Shown here piece after piece: positions 23,532 through 33,439 of a stretch of DNA of 54,750 nucleotides. A program made the translations under genes and the position numbers. Position 1 is the stretch's first letter, and every line of letters begins with the position of its first letter. The notes beneath the pieces are model-generated. The model had not been told where the DNA came from, ran no database searches, and saw nothing but the letters and a program-made list of their open reading frames with translations. The stretch is from an uncultured bacterium (GTDB taxonomy: Bacteria > Bacteroidota > Bacteroidia > Chitinophagales > Chitinophagaceae), in NCBI GenBank assembly GCA_903834825.1, contig CAILKQ010000102.1:1-54750 (forward strand), given 5' to 3'.

Positions 23532-25709
23532 TTATTGACCGGGCATGTATTGCTTTTCCATGTTCTTCAGTACATCTTCCTTGTAAAACAATACATCTTT
23601 GAATTGTCCTTTGGTATACATATCTGCCTGGTCTTTGAAATGTTTGGACCCAGGGTCTCCGCTTTCACCACCGGCCAGCAAGGATTTTGCTTTGATTTTT
23701 TTTCCAAATTCAACGGCACAAATAAAACTGTTTCCGCCATATCCATAGCGTTTTTTGCTGCCTTCGGAGGTCCGGGAATTGAAGGAAGGAAGGCTTCCCC
23801 AGGCTGAAGAGGCAAAGGGGGAAGGTATGCTGGGCTGGTTGTCGTCAAACCTTGATTTCATCGCATTGCTGATGCGTTGAAAACGGTTGACCTCGCCCCA
23901 GGCAATTTCCCAACTGCCATGATCAGCCTTCAGCTTTTTCAAGGTCTCGATCAGAAAACTGATCTTGGTGGCATCAGGCATTTCCTTCAACATGCGGGGC
24001 AATTCAAAGGGAAGATCGATGTCCCCTTTTTTTCCTCTTGTCAGATAAGGCAGAATACGCTCAGCCCAATGGATGGCAATGGTGGTGGCTACTGAGTTGG
24101 CAGATGAATTTCTGTCCCATGCATTCAGCAGTTGTATGGCCTTGTTGATGTCTGGTTTGATGTCATCCGCAATGGCGGTTCTGTTGGCGCTGATCAATGA
24201 AGGCAACAAAACATCGAAGGCCGCGAGATGGGTATCATACCCTGCAGCGATCAAGCTGTTGATGTCATATTTTTCCCGGCTTCCCAATACCCTGACCGCA
24301 TTGATGCCACGGAAATTCTCCGGGTCGGGAGCCATGTAGCTGGGATATTTCTTTTTCGAAATGCTTCCATTTCCTGCAACAGTGAATGGTGTGGCATTGC
24401 AGTTCTGCAACCAGCCATTGGCCGGATTGTAGAGATGAACCGTTTCGTCAACAGTGTGCAATCCCTTCCAATCGGTTGCAGCGATTGATCCGTCCACCGG
24501 ATTGTTCCAGTCCATATTGGCATCGCGCTTGGGCATGAAATTTCCATGCCAGTAGGCAATGTTTCCCTGGTCATCAGCATAGACCGTATTGTTGGAAACA
24601 TTTTCCCGGAGGTCCATGATGGACTTGAATTCAGCAAAGGATTTTGCTTTGGTCCGGCTCCAGGATTGTATCAATCCCTTTAACGATCGGTTGTTGGATT
24701 GCATGCTGATCCATTTGTCTTCCTGCATCGCCATCACCGGGCCATGGTGTGTGGCATAGACTTTGAATTCTTTTTTGGCCATGCTGCCGTTGGCAGTCTT
24801 GTAGGCAATGGTTGTTGGTTGAATGCTGATGGGTCGAAGTTGTTTTTCATGTTGATAGAAAAGCCCATCCTTGTTTTTCACGATGGTTTCTTCATAGAGG
24901 TCGGCCACATCGGCCTGGCTGGAGGTATGCATCCAACCACAATGTTCATTGAATCCCTGGTATACAAAAAACTGTCCCCAGGTAACAGCGCCATAGGCAT
25001 TGAGTCCTTCCTCGCTCACCATGTGCACTTCAGGTCGGAAATAAAAAGTGACATGCGGGTTGATGTAGAGCATGGCATTGCCAGAAAGGCTGCGCGATGG
25101 TGCAATGGCAAAACCGTTGGAACCGCTGAGCTGTTCGGGATCTTTCTTTTTCAACGATGCAAGATCTGACGAAAGGCCTGCGTAAAATTTCTTGATGTCG
25201 TTGGCCGTTAGATCGCTGGTCTGAATGGCTGAAATGCTTCCATCTGTATAGGTCAAAGGATACCAGGGTTTGAACTCACGCAAAAGTGCCGGTTTCACTT
25301 TTGGATTTTTATAGAGATAATAATTTACCCCATCCGCAAATGCATCGAGTAATTTTTTCATCCAATCCGGACTGTTCTCATAATCCTTGACCGATGCTGC
25401 AGAATCGATGACCATTTTCACGAGCAGGTCTTCATAGATATTTTGCTCCCCATTGATTTCACTGGTTCTACCCAACATGGTGATATAGTTCATTTCCACC
25501 CGCTGAAAATCGTCCTCACATTGCGCGTACAACAATCCGAACACACAATCTGCATCTGATTTTCCATAGATATGCGGGATGCCCCATTTGTCGCGGATGA
25601 TGTTCACCCGTTTGGAAGTTTCCTGCCAGCGCAGGATGTCTGTTTTTGATTGTGCTCCAGACAAAAATGGAAGGAGCAAAAAACCGATCAATATATATTT
25701 CATAAACAT
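23532..25709 (-). CDS. Penicillin acylase family protein (Ntn hydrolase)
   Basis: This 725-residue exported protein has a signal peptide (about 1-20). The alpha chain opens with I-I-R-D-K-W-G-I-P-H-I-Y-G. The autoproteolytic nucleophile is S197 in the G-S-N-G-F motif (family G-S-N-x-W), which becomes the N-terminus of the beta chain. Such enzymes hydrolyse amides, including penicillins and acyl-homoserine lactones, but the physiological substrate is unknown. The presence of F instead of the usual W after S-N-G is a small departure. Two in-frame ATGs (25709, 25703) are possible. It lies 18 bases behind the membrane dipeptidase gene. Confidence 0.9.
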   Translation of the reverse strand: MFMKYILIGFLLLPFLSGAQSKTDILRWQETSKRVNIIRDKWGIPHIYGKSDADCVFGLLYAQCEDDFQRVEMNYITMLGRTSEINGEQNIYEDLLVKMVIDSAASVKDYENSPDWMKKLLDAFADGVNYYLYKNPKVKPALLREFKPWYPLTYTDGSISAIQTSDLTANDIKKFYAGLSSDLASLKKKDPEQLSGSNGFAIAPSRSLSGNAMLYINPHVTFYFRPEVHMVSEEGLNAYGAVTWGQFFVYQGFNEHCGWMHTSSQADVADLYEETIVKNKDGLFYQHEKQLRPISIQPTTIAYKTANGSMAKKEFKVYATHHGPVMAMQEDKWISMQSNNRSLKGLIQSWSRTKAKSFAEFKSIMDLRENVSNNTVYADDQGNIAYWHGNFMPKRDANMDWNNPVDGSIAATDWKGLHTVDETVHLYNPANGWLQNCNATPFTVAGNGSISKKKYPSYMAPDPENFRGINAVRVLGSREKYDINSLIAAGYDTHLAAFDVLLPSLISANRTAIADDIKPDINKAIQLLNAWDRNSSANSVATTIAIHWAERILPYLTRGKKGDIDLPFELPRMLKEMPDATKISFLIETLKKLKADHGSWEIAWGEVNRFQRISNAMKSRFDDNQPSIPSPFASSAWGSLPSFNSRTSEGSKKRYGYGGNSFICAVEFGKKIKAKSLLAGGESGDPGSKHFKDQADMYTKGQFKDVLFYKEDVLKNMEKQYMPGQ

Positions 25710-25727
25710 TGCCCTTGCTTTAAATAA

Positions 25728-26918
25728 TTATTGGTCTACCTGGTTGGCTTTCAATACCCGGATGAAGTTGCCGCCAAGGATCTTGGTGATGTCTTTTTTG
25801 CTGTAGCCTCTTTTCAACAATTCCTCGGTGATCAGTGGCATGTTGGTCACGTCGTTGAGTTCGCGCGGTGAAGAATTGATGCCATCAAAATCAGAACCGA
25901 TGCCGATGTGGTCAACACCGATCAGGTTGGCAATATGATCGAGGTGGTCGATGAGTTGTGCAAGCGTAGGACGAACATTGTCCATCTCTTCCTTGTATTT
26001 TTCGTGGATGAAAAGATTCGCGTAAAAATCACTGGGATTGGTTTTCAGCAAAGAATCTTTTTCTTGTTGATGCTTTTTGATGAAGGTGTTGTTCTTTTCG
26101 CGGAAGCTGCTGTCAACAAATCCGGAATAAAAATTCAGGTGGATGACGCCATTGTTTTTTCCAATCATCCGGATTTGGTCGTCGGTGAGGTTCCTGGGAA
26201 CAGGGCAGAGGGCATAGGTACAACTGTGTGAAGCAATGACGGGCTTTGTACTGATGCGCAGGGCATCGTAAAATGTTTTTTCGCCCACATGTGAAATATC
26301 AACAATCATCCCCAGTGCATTCATGCGTTGTACAATCGACTCACCCAATGCATTCAATCCATACGGATGCCCCAGGTCTTTTTTTGCCCTTTCATCGGCT
26401 GCAGAGCTGGCCCATGAAGTGCTGTTGTTCCAGGTCAGGGTCATGTAGCGTGCGCCACGTGCATATAATTTTTCAAGGTAGTCAATCCTGTCTTCGATCA
26501 TGTGTCCGCCTTCCACACCAATCATGGATCCAAGCTTTCCGGTTTTTACTGCAGTCTTCAGGTCTGCCGTATTGCGCACCAGCATCATCTTGTCGGGGTT
26601 GCGGTTCACCGTTGCATAAAGTGTATCGATTTCGCGGTTCGCAAATGCATAGGCGGTACCCATCCCATAATTTTCATCACAGAAAATGGAGAATACCTGC
26701 ACATCAATGCCACCGGTTTTCATTCGTCCAAGATCAGAATGGGTGATGCCTTTCAGGTCCTGGTCAAAGCTTTTTCCTTTCTCAAGGCCTGTGCTGATGA
26801 AATCATTGTGGGTATCAATCACAATGGCTTTCTGGTGAATTTTTTTGAACGGTTGTGAAATAGCAACCATCGGTCCGGATGCGATCAACAAAACAGCAGC
26901 AATACATAAATTTTTCAT
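25728..26918 (-). CDS. Membrane dipeptidase (peptidase M19 family), exported
   Basis: This 396-residue zinc dipeptidase of the renal dipeptidase family has a signal peptide (about 1-22). Zinc and active-site motifs are V-I-D-T-H-N-D-F (H-x-D), V-E-G-G-H (bridging Glu), S-H-S and D-H-I-G-I-G-S-D-F-D-G. It cleaves dipeptides in the periplasm, possibly including D-residue products of cell wall turnover. The ATG at 26918 begins the signal peptide; an open frame to 27068 lacks family similarity. It is followed after 18 bases by the penicillin acylase-like gene. Confidence 0.93.
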   Translation of the reverse strand: MKNLCIAAVLLIASGPMVAISQPFKKIHQKAIVIDTHNDFISTGLEKGKSFDQDLKGITHSDLGRMKTGGIDVQVFSIFCDENYGMGTAYAFANREIDTLYATVNRNPDKMMLVRNTADLKTAVKTGKLGSMIGVEGGHMIEDRIDYLEKLYARGARYMTLTWNNSTSWASSAADERAKKDLGHPYGLNALGESIVQRMNALGMIVDISHVGEKTFYDALRISTKPVIASHSCTYALCPVPRNLTDDQIRMIGKNNGVIHLNFYSGFVDSSFREKNNTFIKKHQQEKDSLLKTNPSDFYANLFIHEKYKEEMDNVRPTLAQLIDHLDHIANLIGVDHIGIGSDFDGINSSPRELNDVTNMPLITEELLKRGYSKKDITKILGGNFIRVLKANQVDQ

Positions 26919-26967
26919 GAAATGGGAATGAAGGTTGAAGTTACTGAAAAAGAGCAGCTCAACCTCT

Positions 26968-27690
26968 TCAGTTGCTGTTCCTAGGCATGACGCCAGTCTT
27001 GTAATACTTAGAGGCTTCCAGGATGTATTTATGGAACTGGTATTCATCATTGAAGGCGATGAATTCATAGTTCGGGCGCCAGAGGGTCATGAAGCGTTCC
27101 AGGTCGCGGTCAGCGAGGCCCGTAATCTGGCGGACCAGTGCTTTTGTAAACCGGCTGTCAATGAATTTTTGTTGTTCTTCCAGTACCAGCCTGTTTTGGA
27201 AGCTCCGCATCACCTTGTTTCTCCTGAACTTGAAGGCGTTGATCAGGCTGTTGGGGTCCAGGTTGCCGGCTGAGGTTGTTTGCAATCCCCCTCCTTCAAA
27301 TTCGAAAATCTTCTTGTACCGCTCACGGTTCTCCATTGAATCTTGGCGGTATGATTTTCCGATTACCACCACTTCCTTGAGGGTCTGGTACCGGTCTTGC
27401 ACCCTCACCTGGAGGGCGATATCAAATCCAGCCAGATACCGGATGGTGCGGACTGGGAAAAGCATGGTAGATTTTCCCCGATAGGTAAAAAAGACGGAAT
27501 CATCTTTGTCGACGGTGATTCCGTACCTGCCGATAGAGTCTGTAAAGGTTATTTCCCCTTTCTTGGAGCTGACCTTTACTGCTCCAACCGGAACCATCCT
27601 GGTGGAATCATAAACCCTTCCGGTCAACCAAAGCTGGGAAAAGCCGGTTGTGCCAATGAAAAGCAGCAGTACTGGCAAGATAAATTTCAA
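26968..27690 (-). CDS. Exported protein with carboxypeptidase-regulatory-like domain
   Basis: This is a Bacteroidota-type secreted protein. A signal peptide ends G-T-T-G-F-S-Q, then a CarboxypepD_reg-like beta-sandwich follows (start W-L-T-G-R-V-Y-D-S-T, later F-T-D-S-I-G-R-Y). A charged helical C-terminal region is rich in R, K and E. The function is unknown; such proteins often sit in the envelope beside TonB systems. No ATG precedes the signal peptide suitably. TTG at 27690 gives a neat signal, while an ATG at 27795 would add 35 residues that spoil it. A TATATTTA box lies just upstream, at about 27723 on this strand. Confidence 0.7.
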   Translation of the reverse strand: MKFILPVLLLFIGTTGFSQLWLTGRVYDSTRMVPVGAVKVSSKKGEITFTDSIGRYGITVDKDDSVFFTYRGKSTMLFPVRTIRYLAGFDIALQVRVQDRYQTLKEVVVIGKSYRQDSMENRERYKKIFEFEGGGLQTTSAGNLDPNSLINAFKFRRNKVMRSFQNRLVLEEQQKFIDSRFTKALVRQITGLADRDLERFMTLWRPNYEFIAFNDEYQFHKYILEASKYYKTGVMPRNSN

Positions 27691-27795
27691 TATAATGGAA
27701 GGATGTTTCAGATCTTGTAAATATAAAACCGCTGCCCTTAAGTTTGGGCAGCAATGGCCCAAAGAAATGTTAATACAGTGCAATATTGGCGGCAA

Positions 27796-28659
27796 CTATT
27801 TGACTTTCAGCCACTCAGCAATCACTTTTGGATAATGGGCATGTTCAAGTGCAAGGATTTTTTCTGCCAGTGTATCTGGGTTGTCGGTTGAAAGCACCTC
27901 TACTGTGGCCTGAAAAAGGGTCTTGCCATGGTCATAATGCTCATCCACCAGGTGAATGGTTATGCCGCTTTTCTTCTCACCGGCGTTGATCACTGCCTGG
28001 TGCACCTTCTCCCCGTACATGCCTTTCCCACCAAAGGCGGGCAAAAGGGCGGGATGGATGTTTACAATTTTATTATGATACGCTCTCACAAGGTTTTCAG
28101 GAATCTTCCAAAGAAAACCAGCCAAAACTATATGTGTAATTCCTTCATTTTTAAGTACTTGTATATATTCATTCGAATTTTCAAACTGCGATTTGCCAAT
28201 CAACAGGGTTTTGATGCCAAACCTGGCAGCTATGTCTAAAACACCGGCACCGGCTTTGTTGCAAACCACCAGAGAAACCGATACAACAGGACGATTTTCA
28301 AGGTATTGTATTATTTTTTCAGCATTGCTTCCTTTTCCTGAGGCAAAAATCGCCAGCCTGATGGGTTCTTTTGGGATGATTCCCAGCCTGCGAAGGATTT
28401 TCTTCTCATAGTTCCAGAAAAATCGGAATTGGCCGAAGAAAAAAGAAACGAAGAGGATGATGATCTGGTATCCGAAGATCAGGATAGAAAGCCTCAGGGC
28501 CAGTTTCCAGGCCCAAAAGGTGGTTTCATCAAATCCCACCCAAGAGGTGGCCACTCTTGAGATGTAAGCAGTGGTGGTTCCCGTGACGGCAAAAGTGCAA
28601 AGGATCAAAAAGAGCTGGCCCGATGAAACGTTCCACTTTTGCTGCAATTTGTTAAACAT
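27796..28659 (-). CDS. purN: Fusion of DUF6787 membrane domain with phosphoribosylglycinamide formyltransferase
   Basis: This 287-residue protein has two parts. Residues 1-92 hold two membrane segments and match DUF6787, ending R-R-L-G-I-I-P-K. From about residue 97 a complete PurN domain begins (I-R-L-A-I-F-A-S-G-K-G-S-N-A). Catalytic motifs follow: I-V-N-I-H-P-A-L-L-P-A-F with the His, and H-L-V-D-E-H-Y-D-H-G with the Asp region. PurN transfers a formyl group from 10-formyl-THF to GAR in purine synthesis. The two parts are in one frame with no stop, so the enzyme should be membrane-tethered. The ATG at 28659 is chosen because DUF6787 starts there and a TCTCTTTG box ends four bases upstream. 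Confidence 0.88.
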   Translation of the reverse strand: MFNKLQQKWNVSSGQLFLILCTFAVTGTTTAYISRVATSWVGFDETTFWAWKLALRLSILIFGYQIIILFVSFFFGQFRFFWNYEKKILRRLGIIPKEPIRLAIFASGKGSNAEKIIQYLENRPVVSVSLVVCNKAGAGVLDIAARFGIKTLLIGKSQFENSNEYIQVLKNEGITHIVLAGFLWKIPENLVRAYHNKIVNIHPALLPAFGGKGMYGEKVHQAVINAGEKKSGITIHLVDEHYDHGKTLFQATVEVLSTDNPDTLAEKILALEHAHYPKVIAEWLKVK

Positions 28660-28663
28660 CCTG

Positions 28664-28671
28664 CAAAGAGA
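28664..28671 (-). promoter_or_regulatory. -7-like box in front of the DUF6787-purN gene
   Basis: On the minus strand the octamer is TCTCTTTG, TAnnTTTG with one mismatch, ending four bases before the ATG. This is the same spacing as at mnmG and the M16 gene. Confidence 0.35.
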
Positions 28672-28842
28672 AGAAAAAAAGGGATTCGGTGCGGTTTTCG
28701 TATTCTTTAATATTTCAATGTGTCCAAAGCTTACTTTTTTGTGACAATTGGTGGGATGGCCCAAATACAACCCCTTGAAACGCAGGCCAGTACTGCATCA
28801 AAAAAAATATCTGGATGTTGATATATTGTTGAAATCCTGTGC

Positions 28843-28850
28843 TAAATTTG
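28843..28850 (+). promoter_or_regulatory. -7 box of the ACIII-oxidase operon
   Basis: TAAATTTG is an exact TAnnTTTG match, 50 bases before the actA ATG. TTG triplets lie 12-22 bases further upstream, but a clean -33 box is not evident. It is the only good candidate promoter before the long operon. Confidence 0.5.
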
Positions 28851-28900
28851 CACGCGATCATTGGAACCCGGTTCCATTTCAACCACAATTCACTGAGGGT

Positions 28901-30157
28901 ATGAATCAGAAAAGAACAGTATTTCAAAAAATCATTTCAGTTTTCGTTTTATTGGTCTGTTTGTCCGGTACCCTGGCGCTGAATGCCCAGGACGGCAAGG
29001 CCCTGTTCAACCAAAAATGTGCTTCCTGTCATGCCATTGACAAGCAGCTCGTTGGTCCTGCACTGAAAGGTGTTGAAGACCGTTGGGATGACAAGGCCAT
29101 GTTGTACGATTGGGTAAGGAACAGTGCCGCGGTCATCAAGAAGGGTTACCCCCGCGCTGTGGCCGTGTACAACGAATACAACAAGATTCAAATGTCAGCC
29201 TTCCCAGAGTTGAAGAATGCTGATATTGATGCAATCCTTGGTTATATCAATACCGGTGGTGCAAAGGCGGCCGCAGCAACTGCTGCTCCTGCTGAAGGGA
29301 ATGCCGCACCAGATGCTGGTGAATCCGATTCAAACTTGTTGTATGGTATTTTGACACTTGTTCTCGCAGTCATTGCACTCATCTTGTTGCAGGTCAACAG
29401 CAACCTCCGCAAAATGTCTGATGAGACAGAAGGTGCTCAGACTGCAGAGCCCATACCCTTTTACCGCAACAAGGCCTATATCGCCATTTTCGCCATCCTG
29501 CTTTTCCTTGGCGGCGGTTACATGACTTTCCAGGGCGCACAAGGCCTGGGCAGGTCAAAAAACTACCAACCAGAACAACCTATCTTTTATTCTCATACCG
29601 TTCACGCAGGCATCAACCAGATCAACTGTCTGTATTGCCATGGTGGGGCACAGGACAGCAAACATTCAAACATCCCTTCGGTGAATGTTTGCATGAACTG
29701 TCACATGGGCATCAATGAATATGCCAAGGGCCCACAATTGTATAGGGAAGATGGAAGCAAGGTGGATGGTACCGCAGAAATCCAGAAGTTGTATCAGTTT
29801 GCAGGTTGGGATCCAAGCAAGAAAGCCTACACCGGCAAAGGGAAAGCCATCGAGTGGGTTCGCATCCACAACCTTCCTGACCATGTTTACTTCAACCACT
29901 CACAACACGTTACCGCAGGCAAGCAGAACTGCCAGACCTGTCATGGTGAAATCCAAAAAATGGATGAGGTTTACCAGTACTCAGATTTGAGCATGGGTTG
30001 GTGTATCAATTGCCACAGGGAATCAAAGGTGCAGTTTACCGAGAACAAATTTTACAGCATTTATGAGAAGTTCCACGAGGATTTGAAGAACAAGAAGATC
30101 GACAGCGTGACCGTCGAGAAGATTGGAGGAACAGAATGTCAAAAATGTCATTATTAA
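28901..30157 (+). CDS. actA: ACIII subunit ActA, multihaem cytochrome c fused to a monohaem domain
   Basis: This 418-residue protein has a signal peptide and six C-x2-C-H haem sites. The first (C40-x2-C43-H44) belongs to an N-terminal monohaem cytochrome domain. An Ala/Pro-rich linker and two membrane segments (about 145-163 and 187-205) follow. The other five (CLYCH, CMNCH, CQTCH, CINCH, CQKCH) form the pentahaem ActA domain. ActA relays electrons in Alternative Complex III, which oxidises menaquinol in place of a bc1 complex. It opens the operon; actB follows after 48 bases. The ATG at 28901 starts the signal peptide; the frame is open further upstream without similarity. Confidence 0.93.
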   Translation: MNQKRTVFQKIISVFVLLVCLSGTLALNAQDGKALFNQKCASCHAIDKQLVGPALKGVEDRWDDKAMLYDWVRNSAAVIKKGYPRAVAVYNEYNKIQMSAFPELKNADIDAILGYINTGGAKAAAATAAPAEGNAAPDAGESDSNLLYGILTLVLAVIALILLQVNSNLRKMSDETEGAQTAEPIPFYRNKAYIAIFAILLFLGGGYMTFQGAQGLGRSKNYQPEQPIFYSHTVHAGINQINCLYCHGGAQDSKHSNIPSVNVCMNCHMGINEYAKGPQLYREDGSKVDGTAEIQKLYQFAGWDPSKKAYTGKGKAIEWVRIHNLPDHVYFNHSQHVTAGKQNCQTCHGEIQKMDEVYQYSDLSMGWCINCHRESKVQFTENKFYSIYEKFHEDLKNKKIDSVTVEKIGGTECQKCHY

Positions 30158-30205
30158 TATCAGCAGTCAGCAACATCTCATACTAAGCACAACCTAAGAA
30201 TTGTT

Positions 30206-33200
30206 ATGAAGCAAAAAAAATACTGGCAGAGTTTCGGTGAATTGAAGAGCAGTGAAAATTTCCAAGAGAGGGTCCAGGATGAATTCACGGAAGACCTTCC
30301 TGCTGTTGAGCAGGACAATGGTCTGCTTGAGTCAAAGGCGCCGCGGAGGGATTTCTTGAAATACCTCGGATTCAGCACAGCCGCTGCAGCTGCAGCCGCC
30401 AGCTGTGAAATGCCCATCAAAAAGAGTATTCCCTACCTCAATAGGCCTGATTCCATCATTCCTGGCGTCCCCAATTTTTATGCAACAACCTATATAATGG
30501 ATGGCGATGCTATTCCAGTTGTTGCCAAGGTGCTCGACGGTAGGCCCATCAAGATTGAAGGAAACGATCTTTCGACCATTACCAACGGGGGTACTTCTGC
30601 CCGTGTGCAGGCTTCAGTACTGGGCGTTTATGATACCGCACGCCTTCGTTACCCCCTCGCCAATGGCAAGGAGGTGAGCACTTTCGATGCATTCGACAAA
30701 TTGGTTGCAGCTGCCATGGCAGGAACCGGTGGAAAACCAACCGTTCTCCTGACCGAAACCATCAGCGCTGTTACCACCAAAAATATCATTGCAGCATTTC
30801 TGGCCAAGCAACCCGGATCACGCCATATCCAATATGATGCCATTTCTTCCAGTGGTTTGTTGAATGCCAATGCCGCTTCTTTTGGGAAAAGGGCCACCCC
30901 TTCTTACCAATTCAACGCAGCCAAAACAATTGTCAGCCTTGGTGCTGATTTTCTCGGAACCTGGTTAAGCCCGGTTGAATATGCCCGCCAGTACGCTGCA
31001 GGCCGAAAGATCAACCAGAAGAATCCTGAGATGAGCAAGCATATTCAATTTGAAAGCATGCTTAGCCTTACTGGTGCCAATGCAGATGACCGCTATGTTC
31101 ACCTTCCTTCAGAGGCGGGTGCCGTGGCTTTGAATATCTATGCAGCCCTTGGTGGTGCAGTTGCTGCTCCATCATTGTCTGACGATCGCCTCAAAAAAGG
31201 CATCCAGCAAGCTGTTGCTTCATTGAAAGCTTCTGGTGCTGCTTCGCTTGTTGTTAGCGGAAGCAATGATGCCAATGTTCAGTTGGTTGTCAATGCCATC
31301 AACCAGCTTCTTGGTGCGTATGGTACCACCATCGATTGGGGTACTACCTTGAACACCCGTCAGGGAGATGATGCTGCAATGGTCCAGCTTGTTCAGGAAA
31401 TGAACGAAGGAAAGATCGGCGCCTTGTTGATCCATGGTGTGAATCCTGCCTACGATTATTTTGATGCAAAGAAATTTGAATCAGGATTGGCCAAAGTGGC
31501 CGTTTCTGTTTCTTTCAATGATAGGGAAGATGAAACAACTTCACTGTGCAAGTTTGCTATCCCAGACCATCATTTCCTTGAGAGCTGGGGTGATGCTGAA
31601 ATGAAATCAGGCTACCTGAGCTTCATCCAGCCTACCATTGCTCCATTGTTCAAGACAAGGGCTTTCCAGACTTCCTTGTTGAAGTGGTCTGGAGATGCAA
31701 CCGCTTACGGAGATCATTTCAAACAATATTGGCTCGGAAGATTCGGCTCACAGGCCGCTTGGGACAAAGCCTTGCAGGATGGTGTGGTTGAAACGCCCGC
31801 TGCCGCTGCTTCCGGAAGTTATAATGGTGCAGCCCTTGCTGCTGCAGCCTCCGCCCTTGCTGCTGCAAAACCTGCCGCAGGAATGGAAATCGTGGTTTAT
31901 CCGAAAGTAGCCATCGGAGCAGGCAAAGAAGCCAACAACCCTTGGCTGCAAGAAATGCCCGACCCAATCACAAAGGCCACCTGGGACAACTACGCAATCA
32001 TTTCTTATGCAACTGCAAAAGAACTCGGCATCCTTGTGGATGATAACTATGAGGTTGAAGTGACCAAGCCTGTCATTGCTGTAAAGGTGGGTGGAAAGGA
32101 AATGAAGCTGCCTATACTTGTCATTCCTGGCATGCACAAAAATGTAATCGCGCTTGCCCTTGGTTATGGCCGCTCTGAGAAATCAGGACGCGCGGCAGCC
32201 AACGTAGGTCAAAACGCCTTCCCGCTTGTAAGCTTCGATGGAAAATCATTCAGCTACAGCACAGCAGGTGTAAGTGTTGCAAAAACCAATGAAACCTTCA
32301 AACTTGCTTATACCCAAACGCATAACCAATACGAAGGCCGCGACGAAGTAGTACGCGAATTCTCTTTGGTGGATTTCAAAAAAAATCCAACCCTTTTGGC
32401 AGACGACAGGCACAAGCTTGTTGAGGATTATGCCAAAAATACAAACGACTACGCCTCAGAAGGAACGCTTTACCCAAGCCATCCTTATCCAGGTCCGAAG
32501 TGGGGAATGAGCATCGATCTCAACTCCTGTATCGGTTGTGGAGCATGTACGGTGGCCTGTACTTCAGAAAACAACGTTGCTGTTGTTGGTAAATCTGAAG
32601 TGATGCGCGCGCACGAAATGCACTGGCTCCGTATTGACAGGTATTTTGCCACCTACCGTGATGATTCAGGTGCCGACAACCTCGATGACCTGAACGTGGT
32701 GTTCATGCCCATGCTTTGCCAACACTGTGACAACGCTCCTTGTGAGAACGTTTGCCCGGTGAATGCCACCAACCACAGCAGCGAAGGCCTCAACCAAATG
32801 ACATACAACCGTTGTATCGGTACACGTTATTGTGCCAACAACTGTCCTTATAAAGTAAGGCGTTTCAACTGGGCTGATTACATGGGAGCAGATAGCTTCG
32901 CAGACAACCAGAAGGATATATTGGATGATTCAGTGATGATGATGAACGACGACCTTACCAGGATGGTATTGAATCCGGATGTAACCGTAAGGTCTCGTGG
33001 TGTAATCGAAAAATGTTCTTTCTGTGTGCAGCGTTTGCAGGAAGGCAAGTTGAAGGCGAAGAAAGCCAACAGGCCGCTTGAAACTGGTGCTGATGGCAAG
33101 TGGGATATCAAAACCGCCTGTCAGCAAGCTTGTCCTACGAATGCGATTGTTTTCGGAAACGTAAACGACAAGAAGAGCCCGGTCAGCGTGATCCGCAACG

Positions 33201-33403
33201 AGGAGCAAACAAACAGGGTATTCTATACGCTGGAGCAAATCCACGTATTGCCCAATGTCAGCTACCTCGCGAAGATCAGGAACACCGACAGGCATGTTGG
33301 GGTTCCTGAAGAGGCACACCATGAGGCAGCACCTGCTGCAGCAGGTGAGCACAAGGTGGAAGGCGCGCACAAGGAAGAAAAGAAAGCTGAAGCAGCACAT
33401 TAA
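30206..33403 (+). CDS. actB: ACIII subunit ActB, molybdopterin-oxidoreductase-like iron-sulfur protein
   Basis: This 1065-residue periplasmic subunit has an unusually long leader before its twin-arginine motif (P-R-R-D-F-L-K at about 47-53), the MoCo-extended Tat type. A degenerate molybdopterin-oxidoreductase domain spans about 80-720. A ferredoxin-like domain follows with cysteine clusters near 774-784, 838-850, 870-881 and 936-975, holding three [4Fe-4S] and probably one [3Fe-4S] centre. The second domain corresponds to the NrfC/HybA type. It accepts electrons from menaquinol via ActC and passes them towards ActA/ActE haems. An Ala-rich stretch near 532-555 is low complexity. It is in the operon between actA and actC. 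Confidence 0.95.
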   Translation: MKQKKYWQSFGELKSSENFQERVQDEFTEDLPAVEQDNGLLESKAPRRDFLKYLGFSTAAAAAAASCEMPIKKSIPYLNRPDSIIPGVPNFYATTYIMDGDAIPVVAKVLDGRPIKIEGNDLSTITNGGTSARVQASVLGVYDTARLRYPLANGKEVSTFDAFDKLVAAAMAGTGGKPTVLLTETISAVTTKNIIAAFLAKQPGSRHIQYDAISSSGLLNANAASFGKRATPSYQFNAAKTIVSLGADFLGTWLSPVEYARQYAAGRKINQKNPEMSKHIQFESMLSLTGANADDRYVHLPSEAGAVALNIYAALGGAVAAPSLSDDRLKKGIQQAVASLKASGAASLVVSGSNDANVQLVVNAINQLLGAYGTTIDWGTTLNTRQGDDAAMVQLVQEMNEGKIGALLIHGVNPAYDYFDAKKFESGLAKVAVSVSFNDREDETTSLCKFAIPDHHFLESWGDAEMKSGYLSFIQPTIAPLFKTRAFQTSLLKWSGDATAYGDHFKQYWLGRFGSQAAWDKALQDGVVETPAAAASGSYNGAALAAAASALAAAKPAAGMEIVVYPKVAIGAGKEANNPWLQEMPDPITKATWDNYAIISYATAKELGILVDDNYEVEVTKPVIAVKVGGKEMKLPILVIPGMHKNVIALALGYGRSEKSGRAAANVGQNAFPLVSFDGKSFSYSTAGVSVAKTNETFKLAYTQTHNQYEGRDEVVREFSLVDFKKNPTLLADDRHKLVEDYAKNTNDYASEGTLYPSHPYPGPKWGMSIDLNSCIGCGACTVACTSENNVAVVGKSEVMRAHEMHWLRIDRYFATYRDDSGADNLDDLNVVFMPMLCQHCDNAPCENVCPVNATNHSSEGLNQMTYNRCIGTRYCANNCPYKVRRFNWADYMGADSFADNQKDILDDSVMMMNDDLTRMVLNPDVTVRSRGVIEKCSFCVQRLQEGKLKAKKANRPLETGADGKWDIKTACQQACPTNAIVFGNVNDKKSPVSVIRNEEQTNRVFYTLEQIHVLPNVSYLAKIRNTDRHVGVPEEAHHEAAPAAAGEHKVEGAHKEEKKAEAAH

Positions 33404-33439
33404 TAAAGAAAGCAGGGAAATCTCATAAATGAGCAACGC

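Noticed and set aside
28738-28756. TGTGACAATTGGTGGG near the actA promoter as a third Crp-type site
   Set aside because: Only the left half-site matches; the right half lacks TCACA.
31790-31880. Ala-rich repeat in actB as a recombination hotspot or tandem repeat
   Set aside because: The codons are varied and no exact tandem unit is repeated. It is a low-complexity linker in the protein.
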